This document shows positions 1 through 11,954 of a stretch of DNA of 58,069 bases, one piece after another. Numbering within the stretch: the stretch's first letter is position 1; each line of letters starts with the position of its first letter. Where the stretch lies: positions 72,501-130,569 of the forward strand of contig WION01000140.1 of assembly GCA_015039365.1 (NCBI GenBank), written 5' to 3'. Source of the stretch: Amanita rubescens. Its lineage: Eukaryota; Basidiomycota; Agaricomycetes; Agaricales; Amanitaceae. The notes under the pieces were generated by a model. It was not told where the DNA came from. It was given only the letters and a program-made list of their open reading frames with translations, and made no database searches. Made by a program: the position numbers and the translations under genes.

Positions 1-132
1 GCTTTTGATACTATGTCTTCTAATCTATTTGGACAGACAAACCCCAGAAGTCTGAAGAGACAGTCAGATGACAGAGACCATTGTGAGAGATATGCTGGTA
101 TTCAACTTGCAAAATTGCCTTCACCCACTCAT
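1..132 (-). pseudogene. Left part of RecQ-like helicase relic
   Basis: This stretch lies beyond the left edge of the inserted hAT-type element and continues the sequence of the helicase relic at 966-1420. Removing the element and one copy of the 8-base target duplication joins the two parts. No long open frame remains here, so the relic was already degenerate or has decayed since the insertion. The homology beyond the junction cannot be proved by eye. Confidence 0.35.
125..132. repeat. Target-site duplication, left copy
   Basis: The octamer CCACTCAT directly precedes the left terminal inverted repeat and recurs at 966-973 directly after the right one. An 8-base duplication is the hallmark of hAT-superfamily transposition. 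Confidence 0.85.
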
Positions 133-965
133 TAGTGTTTACAGGTCAGGTCAGGTTAGGTTATTTGCCCAAATTTTGAATAACTGTGACTGTAACCGGT
201 TATTGAATGACCCCTAAACCTAGTAACTGTAACCTGACCAGTTGTAACCAGTCACAACTGGTCAGGTTAACCTTGCATAACCAGTTATAACTGGTTAGAA
301 GATGACCAGTTATGACCAGTTAAAAATCTGCAAATAGAAATTGAAAATGCTCCACCAATTTCAGTCCCATCACCAGTGGAGTATTTTGCTATTCTTTCTG
401 AGGGTTAGTGGCATGTATGTATAGGATAATTTGCAAATAGACATAGAAAATCCTCCACTAATTGCAGTGTTGTCATTGGCAGAGTATTTTGCTATTTTTT
501 CTGATGGTTGGTGGTGGCATGTATATGATAATCTGCAAAATAAAAATAGAAAATGCTCTGCCAATTGCAGTGTCATTATTGGCAGAGTATTTTGCTATTT
601 CTCTGAAGATTGTGAGGTAGAGAATTGGGAGGTATAGTGGTCATGTAGTCATCTTTTTCAAAATTTCTTTTTAAATTCATGGGTGTATCACTTTTAGAGC
701 TCAAGACATAGGGTAATTCAAGATAATATAGACAGTGTAGTTCACAACAAATAACCCATTTCAAGTTGGTCAATAACCGGTCATGACTGGTCATGACCAG
801 TTATAGACCAGTTATACCAATTGGGCCATTTGCCATAACTGTAACTGTAACTGATCACTGACCGGTATAACTGTGACCGATGGTCAGGTTATAACTGGTA
901 GCGGTTACTACCTAGGTCAGGTTACAGTTATTTTCCAGTTATTGTGACCTGACCTGTAAACACTA
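133..965. mobile_element. Non-autonomous hAT-type element (MITE-like), 833 bases
   Basis: The element is bounded by perfect 21-base terminal inverted repeats (133-153 and 945-965) that begin TAGTG, which fits the hAT terminal pattern. It is flanked by 8-base direct repeats at 125-132 and 966-973. It has no transposase frame, so any movement would have needed an enzyme supplied elsewhere. Inside are many short palindromic units built on ACCAGTTATAACTGGT and on GTAACCTGACC near both ends (about 170-325 and 770-940), and three tandem copies of a roughly 100-base AT-rich unit in the centre. The perfect termini and target duplication suggest a recent insertion. Confidence 0.85.
326..627. repeat. 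Three tandem ~100-base repeats inside the hAT-type element
   Basis: Three head-to-tail units start near 326, 428 and 528. Each begins with TGCAAA followed by an AT-rich run, then a CTCCACC/CTCTGCC block, and each contains the shared segment GAGTATTTTGCTATT. The units differ at scattered positions, so they diverged after amplification. Translation in any frame looks like repeated filler, so these are not genes. Confidence 0.8.
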
Positions 966-1420
966 CCACTCATTGTCCCAACACCTGGAAAATCCAACAT
1001 TTGATAGTTACATATCATTAGTCTACTACTGGGACCAGAGACTGAGTGCCAAACATTGCCAAAGAGAGCCAGAGGAAAAGCATCAAACATTGCTAAAGAG
1101 AGAATAAGAGAGAATAAGAGAGGGGCCTCAGACCTGCCACTTGGTGGCCCACATCTACAAGTGGTCTTGCCGGCACCTGTACCAGCAATAACAACACTAT
1201 CTAGGCCCAGAAGAACAGACTCAGCAACATCAAGCTGCCATTCATATGGCTCATGCCCGAATCGTGCAGCAAACGCATTCTTCAGCTCCTGTCGGGTTAT
1301 TGAACTATTGTAGTCCTTTACAGCTTTCCGTGCGCCCTCACTGAGGTTTGCCTGGGATCGGTTCCGGATGGCCTCGTGACATTTTCTGTGCGCCCCTTCT
1401 GACTCTTCAGTCCGAGCCAT
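966..1420 (-). pseudogene. RecQ-like / DEAD-DEAH helicase N-terminal relic
   Basis: Read from 1420 on the minus strand, the frame starts with a charged N-terminal segment, then a helicase-like lead-in (FGHEPYEWQLDVAES) and a clear Walker A motif, AGTGAGKT, near residues 80-87. That order (Q-motif-like lead-in, then motif I) is typical of the RecQ-like DEAD/DEAH helicases that are repetitive in Agaricomycete genomes. After Walker A the frame loses similarity, no DEAH or motif III is visible, and the hAT-type element interrupts the rest. I infer a dead fragment of a repeated helicase gene. A short expressed fragment is possible but unlikely. Confidence 0.6.
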
Positions 1421-3225
1421 TAAGGACGCGCGCCTTTTCTTCTGCTACAGGTGTCGCGTCGCCGTGTATAGCCAGTGTCACATTCGTTTCCATATTAAGG
1501 AATTTCTTATGTAATGATAAATTATTATGACGACATGGGTGCAAACTCTACTATCATTTAGTAGGTGTTTGAAAATTTTTGAAAATGTGCTTCGGAAACG
1601 TGCTTGCCGGTGGATATCAGCCTCCGGATTTTTGTAGGAGGTTTATGTACTTCTTATCTACCTTCCCATATAAATAAAACTGAAATAAACGAAGCATATT
1701 GCTGGGGATCACGCTGCCGGCGTCGCAATATTCGAAATAGTAGGCCTTTGAAAGGTTTGAGTCACATCAGTCACGTTTCCCATCATGCCGGTTCAATCTC
1801 CGCTTAGCTCCATCGCAATGCGACGACATCGATAAGCCAGATACTTAAGCCCTGGACAGGCTGGACTGCTCAAACCATTCCTCGTCTACTGTGACTCAAA
1901 CAAAGGGATTATAAATACTAATAAAGTAAGGATTATAATCAATCTACAGGATAAGAATTGATTTGATAATAGGGTGGAATTTGTGCAATGTAACCCGGTG
2001 GTAATGACTCGAACGGCCGGTTTGATGGACCTGGGTGATGAAAAGTGTCTTAAGAGTTGTTTGAACGTGCAAGGAATGGCACAGTATGGTTGTATTGCTG
2101 CCGATCGAGTAAGGTATTTTGCTGATTGATAGTGTGATTATACTGAAGAAGGCCAGCAGCATGCAATGCAATGCAAGGAGTAGAGGGTTAGTTAGAATCA
2201 ACAAAAATTGCGCTAAATCATCACACTAATACTCTGGGCGCGACGCGACGCGACACGCACTATACTAGCGCGTCGTGATACATATCTTATCACGGACCCG
2301 AAATTAAAACTCCGCTCTGCGTCGGGCTGTCACACTCTTTTCAAACCCGATGTCCTGCATGCCACAACCATTGTCTGGCTCAGGGGAGTTGCATAGGCCT
2401 AGCCAAGTACATAAACCTGACTTCTATCAAGTCTATTTGACAAATTGAACCTCGGAAAATCGCCCAGATATTTTTTATTGCTAACTGCTATTTTATTTGT
2501 CTACTATCTCTGCTATTGTTGCGGAATCTGATCAAATTTTTTCAAAAAAACATTATACACAGCATGAGTGATACTGCAAGCATCTATTCCGAGAACTATG
2601 AGGGCTCACGCCTGCGGGAAGGTGGCGAAATTTGAGTTTTCAAACACTCCCTACGTTTTCAAACCCAGCGGAAGGGATAGTATCACAAATGCACCAGACG
2701 TTCTGGTGCCAAACGCGTAGCGGAAATTGGGCGAGTTTTCAAACTCCGCCAAAAATTTTCGCCGCATTTGGAAAGCATCAGAAACGGCTGGGTACGAGAC
2801 TACATTTTTCGGGCTATCGTTACCTGATTATCACCCACTATGGAACTTCAAGATTATCACACTGCAAGGATATTGAAATTGGCTGGATTATGAGGAAACC
2901 AATACCCACTGGTCACGCTTTGAATAGCAAGTATGCGGACTAACAAATTTTCGTTGCTCAATACTTCAGTTTCACACTCTTGAGAAGTCTATTATGATAT
3001 GATGATTCCATTGAACCACAACGTAATTCTCGGCCTCTGCGGCATTTGTTTTTCACACTTTTTACTTCCCACAGTGTTCCTCAGGCTGGATGTACAACAG
3101 TGCGCAACTAGCATATGCACGGATTACTACTGCCCATCGGGAAAAACAAGTCTATATTACAAGTACACCTCTTATATGCTGCATGGCAAGGATAAAATCT
3201 GCGCTGACGAATGATAAAGCCAATA
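1421..3225. other. Gene-poor stretch with one possible foldback element
   Basis: No convincing coding frame was seen. A GC-rich run of GCGAC repeats near 2239-2258 can pair with CGCGTCG near 2270. A candidate foldback element lies at 2620-2766 (separate entry). The 103-codon open frame at 2632-2943 runs through that element and does not look like protein. Confidence 0.5.
2620..2766. repeat. Candidate short foldback element
   Basis: The left end contains GGCGAAATTT and the right end reads GGCGAAAATTT on the opposite strand, giving imperfect inverted ends about 147 bases apart. The centre is a perfect 8-base inverted repeat, GCACCAGA (2691-2698) and TCTGGTGC (2702-2709), around a 3-base loop. 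No clear target duplication was found, so this is only suggestive of a small foldback transposon. Confidence 0.35.
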
Positions 3226-6162
3226 TCAAGCCGACGCTAAGCTAAAAACGGACGCGCGACATGAAACAGAGCTCTGCTCCGGAATCGAAAGTGTTCCGTT
3301 GTTCAACTCTTCTTCGTCGTCCTCAACTGAGACATCGAGGAGTAACTCCCTGATTTGCAATAACCTGTTCTTCTGTTCCGACAAAGCCCGTCGCTTCTCT
3401 GCGATATCCGCACTCTCAGTCAGGAGTTTCCCCGCCCTCTCGGCAAAGTTAGCTTCCCTGGTTAGCTCGTTGAGCAGTTTGTTTTGGAGCGCTAAGTCCA
3501 GTGTTCGGTTGAGCGAATGTTCGATGGTGAGCGGCATATAGTCGATGATCCGCTATGGTAAGTTTCAAGTTGAAGGAATACAACTTCATCAGTGAGTTCA
3601 ACTCACCTTGTAGGCAACACGAAAGTATGCCTGTACGTGCGCCATGACGACCAGCTCGTCCTCGTAATTTTTCCACGATATCCTGAATTGTCCTTCTTCG
3701 TTGGGTAATATAGGTCGTAGAGTCGAATAGGTGATTCCGACTCTATGCGCTGGCGCCCGGAAGTGGATGAATTTGAAATGTTCGAGCCACTTGGTTTCTT
3801 CGTTTTGGAGGTAATGGGTGTTCTGAGTAAACAAAGGCACTGACTCGAGCTCAAGCAGTGATTCGACGGCCTGTTGAGCACTACCCTTGCATCGATCAAG
3901 CTCAGCATGAACGAGAGACCTTGAAGGACCAGTTGTATCAGTGCCAGTGGATGCAAAATATTGGGAAAAACGAACCTAATGTAGCTCTCAGCATTAGGGA
4001 ATTGGCAGAAATGTTCATGGACGAGTGCGTCCAGTTTACGGAGCGTCAAGGTATGAATGTCATCAAAACAACTCAATGATGGTTCACGCCATTGACAGGT
4101 AATGTCCAGGACCAACTTTTTCGTGGCATCGAACGGAACGTGTCCTGGGAGTTCCCATCCAATCGAGCTAATGAAAGTTCAATGACTTTACAAAAAAACG
4201 AAGCAGAACACGAAACACACTTTTTGATAACTTGTTGAACATACATGAGATCCATTGGACCACCAAGCGAATCAACAGGTTCTTCTTCAATCTTCGGTGG
4301 ACCAGGCTTGCAATACCCTTCATGACTGACGAACGGTCGAAAGTCGGGGCCGGTTTCAAGAATTTCCAGTTTGTATTGCTCATACCGCTCACGTGCCTTG
4401 CGTACCATTGTCTTCTCGTCCGTAGCGTTAACGACATTGTGAAACGCTCCGGAAAACTTGCTAATTCTCAGGAGAAGTTCGGAGCTAGGTTCATTCGTCA
4501 AACGAGGTGGGAGCCCATTCAGTTCGGCATAGCACTGTTTCAGCAAGCTCTCTAATTGTTTTCGTAGGAATGGAAGGCTACATTTACAACGAACGTTAGC
4601 CAATGAATGACATTCTGGTATTATTTCCGCTCACTTTTTCTCAATCCACTGCACCAGCAGCGCGCTGACATCGCGCACGAGATTCGGAACCCCAAGTCGA
4701 CCACGATCCTTCATTTCGTTCCATGGGAAACGCTCCTTGAAGAACCGTTCAGCTAAGCCTTCTGTTTCCGCTCGGGAAAGTTTCTTCAATCTTTCCGCTT
4801 CATCCGGAAGTCGAACACAGTAATATCCATGCTGCAAAATATTCGTCTTTCCCTCTAGAACTTCACGCCACTTTTTCAGTTGTCCCATAGACGTCGAAAG
4901 AACAGTATCTGGTTTAGTCAAAACCCCTGTGCATTGAGATAGTAAACTTGAACCCAAAATGTTCAATGGGACCATTTAAACCCACCAATTGTTCGTTCAC
5001 CTGCGGGGTCAGCCTCTTTTGCCAGTCGTACGGCTTGTTGATTTTCAATATCGTCTAAACGATTTCAATGTCAACTTTGTTCATTCACTTATTGTATTCC
5101 TTACCGCTCATAGGGATCGCAATCAAGATTAAGGTATTCTTATACGCAATGTTGGAAATGACGAGATCCTTTACCAAATCAATGAGCTCCGGTGTTTGAC
5201 TATTTTGAATGAGACCTGTGATAAAATGAGTTTGGAATAATGTTCGGGATTAAGGCCAAGCATACCGGGTAAGTCGACGAATGATAAGCCTGTGATGTCC
5301 GGATCTTTCACATCAACGTGAATAGTATTCTTTGAAAAGCCTTTCATGTGTCTGTCGGTCTTCTGCAACTGGCCTATGTCGTCCCTAGACTTTCCATGAA
5401 AATCGGAAGACTGGATATGGGGGCTCAAGATGGCTGCCTGCGCTCGACGGAGCCATATTTCAACCTCGTCTTTATTCGTCAAGGTCGGTCCAAAGGGCAC
5501 CGTCTCCTGAATTGGGTATGGATCCCCGTTGGCATCAAATTCGAGACGTAGAGAAATGGTGCAAGACCATTGTTCGTCTTGCGTCATTGTGCATTCCATT
5601 GGACAACTGTTCGAGTTTCAAAATATGCTCCAGTAACCAATGGAATAAATGTACCGGGTGCAGGTACCACTATCGCGCGGCACATTGATCTAATAAACAC
5701 GATCGTTCAGCATTTGTTAGAGTGAAATTTGATCTGGATGCATACCCCGCTCACGGCCTCGACTAAGGAACTTTTTCCGGCTGTTGCCACTATGTCAGCG
5801 CGATTCTACAATACTGAAAACGGGTTTCATACCGGACTGTCCACCAATTACGCAAATGCGTGGGAGGTCGAAATACATATGAGCTCTAATGAATGGTGAG
5901 CAGTGTATCACATGGTTGGTTATTCGTCAGCGTACCCGAGCTCTCGGAGGTCTTTGTACATTTCCAGTATCTGTTTGCAACGGATGTTGTATGCAGAGTC
6001 TGAGATGCCACGCGACGTCGGATTCGCGTCTGGTTGAATGGCGCTCTGCGTATTTCCTGCAGGCAGAGTGGCGGTGGCGGCACCAGACAAGGATGAACTG
6101 TTCGTGCCATTGGATTTGTCGTGGTTGGATGGCGATGTTTTGGCCTTCTTTGACTTGAACAT
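3226..6162 (-). CDS. Mx/dynamin-like large GTPase
   Basis: Multi-exon dynamin-superfamily GTPase, a membrane-remodelling or membrane-associated self-assembling GTPase. The start is the ATG at 6162, after a TATA-like TATATAAG near 6211. The first intron joins RELG to a segment ending ICVIGGQS. The second, using the acceptor just before CCGGAAAAAG, completes the P-loop GGQSAGKSS. Further on are the G3 motif DLPG, the G4 motif TKPD (in GVLTKPD) and the stalk motif WELPGHVPF. The last exon (3226-3537) is a coiled GTPase-effector-like region (LREANFAERAG-type helices) and the protein ends SLASA. No PH or proline-rich domain is seen, which fits the Mx/Vps1-type branch rather than classical dynamin. 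About ten introns are needed. Splice choices were made from family fit. Confidence 0.85.
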
Positions 6163-7258
6163 GGTGGATAGGTCTCAAAGTTTATGTGGGCACGTCCCAG
6201 CATGCGGGTCTTATATAGGCGAAGGATGGTGCCGAAACGGTAAGTAGCGAGCTTCCGATGGAACAAGGCTGTGGAATGAACACAAGACCAGTATTAACCG
6301 CCTTGATATGTGGGCGCGTTAGTGTCATTCGCCCGACTAGGGGAACTATTCGCAATATGACTTTCCGTATGGTACCCTTTGAGGGAATCATAGATATCCT
6401 TTTGGAGATAACGATGAGAATAATAAAGCTATTAATTGGAACAATATAGACCCTGGACGAACCTTGAATAACTTTTGCCAAAATTGCAACAACGCCATGC
6501 CCGAAGCAGTGTCCCGATCGGTTCCCGCCGCTCTTCTGGTTTGTGGGCGCATGTCATTCGAACTTTCTGATTAACTATCTTTCAAGCTTTCTGCACAGCT
6601 TAGACGTGCGCAGTCTAGAAGAGGATGCGATACAAAGGTATTTTGCAGGCACTTGTTTTGGCAGCATGGTAGGGTATCGGTCCGATTCTGACAGACTAAA
6701 CTTCAAATATCACCGGGGTTGTGGATGTTGTTTTTATCGAGTTATGGCGATGCCGTTCCCCGAGTCGCGCGCTTAAGTAGACATTCTTGAAAATTTCATC
6801 AACACGTTGTCCGAAAGGCGACCGACATTGGACCCAACGGGATTATGGGTTTGACGACTTGGAAAGAGGCTTGGTAAATTGACGAGACACTTCCACCATG
6901 AATGAAGCAGGACAGGAGAAGAATCCTAGTAACGGGTGTCAGCCAAATCCGCCACTCACTTCAAGGATGGTTACTTACAAGCTTGGAGGATGGCGACACG
7001 GGTATCATGAGCAGAGAATTCGGCCAGGCAATTCGTCATTTTAGGCCACTGTACAGCGTTAACGATGTTGAAATCCGTCTCGGGCCTGAGTGAGGACTGG
7101 AGATACTGACGTGCGTCGATAAGTGAGCAGAGTACGTGGTGGAAAAGTTTCTACTAGTACATCACGCCACGTGGGTCAAAAATCCCAAACATCAGAATGA
7201 AGGAAAACTGATTTTTCATTAATACATCCTAAGTATGCCTTCTACGTGGTTTATATAT
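6163..7258. other. Intergenic region between dynamin-like gene and PAL
   Basis: This holds the dynamin-like promoter (TATA-like element on the minus strand near 6211-6217, about 50 bases before its ATG) and the PAL 3' region. No additional gene is supported. Short frames on both strands at 6182-6481 are mutually antisense and not protein-like. Confidence 0.5.
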
Positions 7259-9758
7259 CTAAGACCATATATTGGCAATTACAGATTGCAAATTTCCGTC
7301 GCGGATTGCCTCATGAATACGCGATACGTGTTGTCCGGGGGTAACATCTTCGACGCCGAGACCATTCTCAAAGGCGTGGAGGTTCTCTATTCCATGCATC
7401 TTGATACCCAGCGTGACCCTGACGAATTCATAGATCGGGCGAGTCTTGTTCAGATAAGAAGCTGCAGGAGCAGGCCCGCGAGCACCGGTTAGGTACTCGG
7501 TCTGCAACTGCTTTAGGTAGGAAGCAGCCCGAGAGGCGACACGTGAGTGGAACTTGGGGATAGAAGCCATTAATGATGCTGCCGTGTCAGACCCAGTTAG
7601 GAAATCGACAAGTGCTGGTGTGCTAGAGGCCGCGACTTTCTGCATACGCTCGACAGCATCCATGGTGCTGGTGCTTTCGAGCGTTGCCACCATCGCCTTT
7701 GTAACTCTGGACAGTAAAACTGACGTCTCGTTTTCGGTCAAAGCGTGGCCGTATGTATCGTTCAACTCCTGAGATACGATCTTCTTCAGTTCGTCCGCAA
7801 ACTCGGCCTGCAAGGCACGGAGATCATATGCCTGGCAAATCATGTAGATGTGAGAAGCAAGCAATATGGATAGAATCTCAAGTGAGTTCAACGTCTGACG
7901 TGCAGAAATTAATGCCAGCGAGCTGAAGTAGAATGTAAGATTAGAAAGTCATAAGGAAATGACATCTACTTACTTGACGGACTGATTGTGCATCTCTGCG
8001 GATTGAATATGGGTCGATACCGGGTTAGCAAGATAGCCAAGCTCCGCAACGTATGCCGCAGATGCAATGTCGATAGCCTTTCCGTGATAATTGAGCGACG
8101 GGTCTGTCGCCGCAAGGGATGGAGGTAGACCGCGGTTCATCGCAGGATTGATGAGTTCGGCCAGTTGAGCAAACGTGATCTTGCCCAAGTGATGAAGGCC
8201 AAGGCGTGTCTTCTCCATGGCATTACTAACAGCCATAGCTTGGAAGTTGCCACCGTGGTGAACTTCGCCAGTCTCGCCATCGAATAATGGGTTGTCGGTA
8301 GCTAGTCATGAAGTTAGTCGCGCGACCCTGACTGAGGTGATGCAATGCATACTTGTATTGCATTCCCGGGTGACGGTCTTCAATGATTCGAGCAGATCTT
8401 CGACCTGAGGCCCGATGAATTGTGGGGCCGTCCGCAGAGAGTAACGATCTTGGCGGAGGGTGCCTTCATCTTCTTTGATAGTCAACTCTTCCTCGTGAGT
8501 GACAGCGAACTTGCTTCCCTCAAGCAAGTCCCACATAATCTTAGCCGATTCGATCTAGCATCAGACAATTAAGAAATGAAATATCACTTATGGCAACGCG
8601 AGCTTACCTGGCCGGGGTGAGGCCGGGCTACTTCGCCGATGAATTTGTGATAATTCAATCGGGTGCCTTTAAGGGCTTCGGTGCTCATGGCAGTTACTAC
8701 TTGGGTAAGGAGTGCGAGATGCACAGCATCATTCAGAGCCAGAGATGCAACTGAGGCTGAGAAGGCAGTGCCGTTAAGGATACCAAGGTGCTCCTTAGAC
8801 GCCAAAGCAATGGGAGTGATGTTGTGCGCTTCAAGCGCTTTGCTTGAAGAAACGATCTGGCGGCCACCGAATACGCGGGGACCATCAAACACCCTGATTG
8901 CAGGGTTGCCGATAAGTGTACCAGCAACATAGGACAGAGAAGAGAGGTCTGAGGGGTGAATTAAGCTACTCGCTTGCGAAGCGTATGGGAAGAACTTACC
9001 TCCAGATGCGGAAATGCTGCTCCTCATGGGGACCAATGGAGTGACATTGGCGCTAAGAAGTTCGTTCATTTTTTCAATCAGTTCGGGGCGAACGCCAGAG
9101 TGACCCCGAATGAGGGAGTTCATGCGTATCAAGATGGCGCCTTTGACCCAGGATTCCGGCATGCTGGTTGAAGCCAATGGATCAAGGAGCGGGAGAACCT
9201 CGAGGGGTTCAGAAGTGGAAGGAAGGACACCGCTGGGTTGGTGCTGCAATAGAGCATTGCCGAGGAGCAGTGGTTGGTCGGTACGCGTGTCTGCGCTACC
9301 ACCAAAGCCAGTTGATACACCGTATATGCTGATGCCGCCATCTATTTTGTCAGTGACGACTTTCCGGCTCTTGTCGAGTCTGTCTATGACTTCGGAAGAC
9401 TTATCGAGAGAAACCGACGCATGATATCTTGATGCAGCTGTCACAGCGGCGATGGAGAGGTTATATCCGTCGACAACAATAGATTTCCCGTTCCTATCAA
9501 GATATTGTTAGCCGAAGGGAAAGGCACGTTTAAATTTATAGCTTACTTATAGCCTTCGAGCTCTCTGAAAGACTCGATGAACGACTGAAGAAGAGGAGTC
9601 TTGGAGACCGAAGGTGTCTGGCCAGGTTTGAATCCGTTGAGGGTGACTGTCCTTAAGAACTTGGTCTCCGGCACCGAACCCTCTACAAGAGGACTAGCGA
9701 TAGAAGAGCGCCTTTGGTAGGTGCGAGTCTCGGATGCGGGGCCTGAGAGAATGGTCAT
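7259..9758 (-). CDS. PAL: Phenylalanine ammonia-lyase
   Basis: Deaminates L-phenylalanine (often also tyrosine or histidine in fungi) to trans-cinnamate and ammonia, a cytosolic tetramer. The frame opens at 9758 ([10 protein letters not shown]). It carries the substrate-loop signature [15 protein letters not shown] and the SISASG tripeptide region that forms the MIO electrophile. An intron with a GTAAGT donor near 8999 splits that region; removing it gives [16 protein letters not shown], the normal family sequence. Other family blocks include [12 protein letters not shown] and a C-terminal shielding-domain-like helical region ending [11 protein letters not shown]. About five introns. Length and motif order match complete fungal PALs, so the gene looks functional. 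Confidence 0.93.
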
Positions 9759-9819
9759 TGTCGAGTGAGGAAAGCTGAGCGATGAGCAGTGAAGTGAAGG
9801 ATATGGCAAGGCATAGGCA

Positions 9820-9828
9820 GTATATATA
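9820..9828 (-). promoter_or_regulatory. TATA box of PAL
   Basis: GGTATATATA on the minus strand lies about 62-70 bases upstream of the PAL ATG, the usual place for a core promoter element in this window. Confidence 0.55.
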
Positions 9829-10620
9829 CCACAAAGGCAGCAGCATTGAGATCCTGTGCGTTTTACGGTACCTTCGGCTTCGGATTGTCTGCGCCTTTCT
9901 TTTCGGGAACCGTATCGTACGTTATCCCGCCCGAATTCGTCGCCTTGATGTCTGCGTCAACCATACAAGCTAGCTTTGAGATTCTTTGGCAGTTCATTTT
10001 AGCACATGTGGTGCCATACCGAGGCCGACTGAAAGGTGCGGGTTTGTAATGCTGTTGACAAGGTATTGGATTGGTATCCTAACAAAAACAAACACATACT
10101 GGTTCTCTTCTGCACAATGTGGCCGCCAACGTCCCCTCTCCCTCCTGGCGCCTGATCAAATTATATTCATGTTACTTGACCCCCAGAGTGAATCGTGATG
10201 AGCTGAGCCTAGCGCTGGTGCGCGACTAAAGTTGGTTGTATTTGGTCGCGATTGGTCAACCCCTTCGCATCGGCATTCTCCCCTGCCGATGAAGACGCTG
10301 GCAAACACTGAAACAATATCTTTTCGCAATCCCTACGCACGTCCCAGAAACGAGTCTTACAAAGTATTCATACGATACGAATTCTCTCGGTTGAACTCCA
10401 CTTACACATTAATTTGTTGATACGGACGAATTGACAGATCGGTCACCGTCTTTGGACCACCCTGCACTTGTCGCTGTAGATAGCTGGCCAATATTTAGTG
10501 GTTTTTTTGGGGGGACGTGCTCCTCAGTTAAGTTGAAGCCACGATAGTACAAATAGACGTGACGCAACAACGCGCCTTCGCCCCTGTTTTGCTTCCCTCA
10601 CATTCAGAGCCGCCCACAAT
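9829..10620. other. Upstream region of PAL, no gene seen
   Basis: No protein-like open frame is supported on either strand. The stretch presumably contains the upstream regulatory sequence of PAL. Confidence 0.4.
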
Positions 10621-10628
10621 CACTATGA

Positions 10629-11193
10629 ATTCGAATACCTCAGGATGATGTACTTAGATGGTCCACAGACCCCCCGGCCTTTGTCCAGGACTCCTTCGCA
10701 GTCTCGCCACACCTTTCCGGTTACCTTAGCACGCAGGGAGCCCAGCACCGTCTCGCAGTAGGACTCTCCTGCTACATACAATCGAAACATCAGCCCTACT
10801 TTGGCCAAACTGCAGGCCCCACTGCTCTGGCAGCGTTTCCTTCATCCACCTCACCATCCTTCCCTCCGTCCGCTTTTGAGAGTACGTCAAGTGAGCACCA
10901 TCTCGGATTCGACACGAACGAGGAAGCGAAGGCGAAACGGGCAGGCACATCAACTATTTCTTCTTCAGCTACACGACAACAAGACGGATACTATGGTCCT
11001 AAGTACAAGATCACCAAGGCTCCGCCCGGCCCACTAGCACATCCAAGCTTCCGTCTTCTCCGAGTCACGGCCGCACTCGCGTACACCTCTCGCGTCACCT
11101 GGATCACTCATGGGCTTCGTTGCGTTGCCCGTGAAATACCTCCCTTACGTCACGATCGCAATTGTTGGACACTTTTGGTGGTGGACTATGTGG
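10629..11193 (+). pseudogene. Possible coding relic of unknown family
   Basis: One plus-strand frame stays open for about 190 codons but has no ATG at its beginning. Its middle reads like a natural low-complexity linker (serine, threonine and proline rich, then NEEAKAKRAG) followed by DGYYGPKYKITKAPPGPLAHP and a short hydrophobic stretch (VTAALAYTSRVTW). I do not recognise the family. It could be one exon of a longer gene, a truncated relic, or chance openness in GC-rich DNA. A separate 90-codon frame overlaps at 11110-11382. Confidence 0.25.
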
Positions 11194-11950
11194 GCTCCTG
11201 ACGAGCGTGGACGATCACATCCCCTGGAACGGCTCGGCCGTGCCCTTCAGTGGTTACAGTCATTGATCGGGGAAGGCAATGGGCTCGCGGGGGTAGTGGT
11301 GTGCAAGTTATTCCTCCTAGATGACCCTGCCGGGTTTTCTTCGGGGCACAACTGGGGTTCTTGTAGACGGCTTGGAAGTTGAGTATACTCATCATGGTTT
11401 CTTTTGTTGTCTCTCATCCTATCTCCAGTTACCGTGATATGTATCGTGATTTCGATTCGGAATGAGACTAACCCAAATATACCGTTATAGTTGCAGAGGA
11501 CGATGGAGCGATAGAAACGGGCGATCTATGCGTCACTTTCCGAAGAAAGAGGTGAGCGCTTGATGATGTGGCGGAATGTCACTAATGCTGAACGCAAAAA
11601 GCAGGCCACACGTCACATTCATCAGCAATGTTTCGTCTTTATGACAGCTGCTTCAATCTGGTGCGATCACCGCCGGAGCTCCGTCTACTTCCGCGTTCTA
11701 CTTAACGGCGTATTGTATCACAGGTTTCAAGCGATCCTCCTGTGATATCAGTGTCCTGTACAAACTACGGGCCGCTGCCGGCGAAGGTGGTATTCGACAA
11801 ACGGGACCAAAGCCTGAGCCGCTCTACAAGTATGTGTAGGACAGCAATCGGAAAGGATGGGACGTCATTGTGGGTTTGCGACGTTCCACCGTAAAGAAAG
11901 GTTGGTTTGGCACTTCAGTGCGGAGCATCGGCAGCTGCATAGGCGTTGAT
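11194..11950. other. Non-coding stretch before the duplicated peptide block
   Basis: No supported gene. The left edge of similarity to the peptide-gene block appears shortly after 11950. Confidence 0.35.
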
Positions 11951-11954
11951 AGCC

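Noticed and set aside
6258..6481. Apparent mirror-like frames on both strands (GTIRN / GTIRK)
   Set aside because: No true inverted repeat of useful length; the similarity of the two translations reflects a weak partial palindrome.
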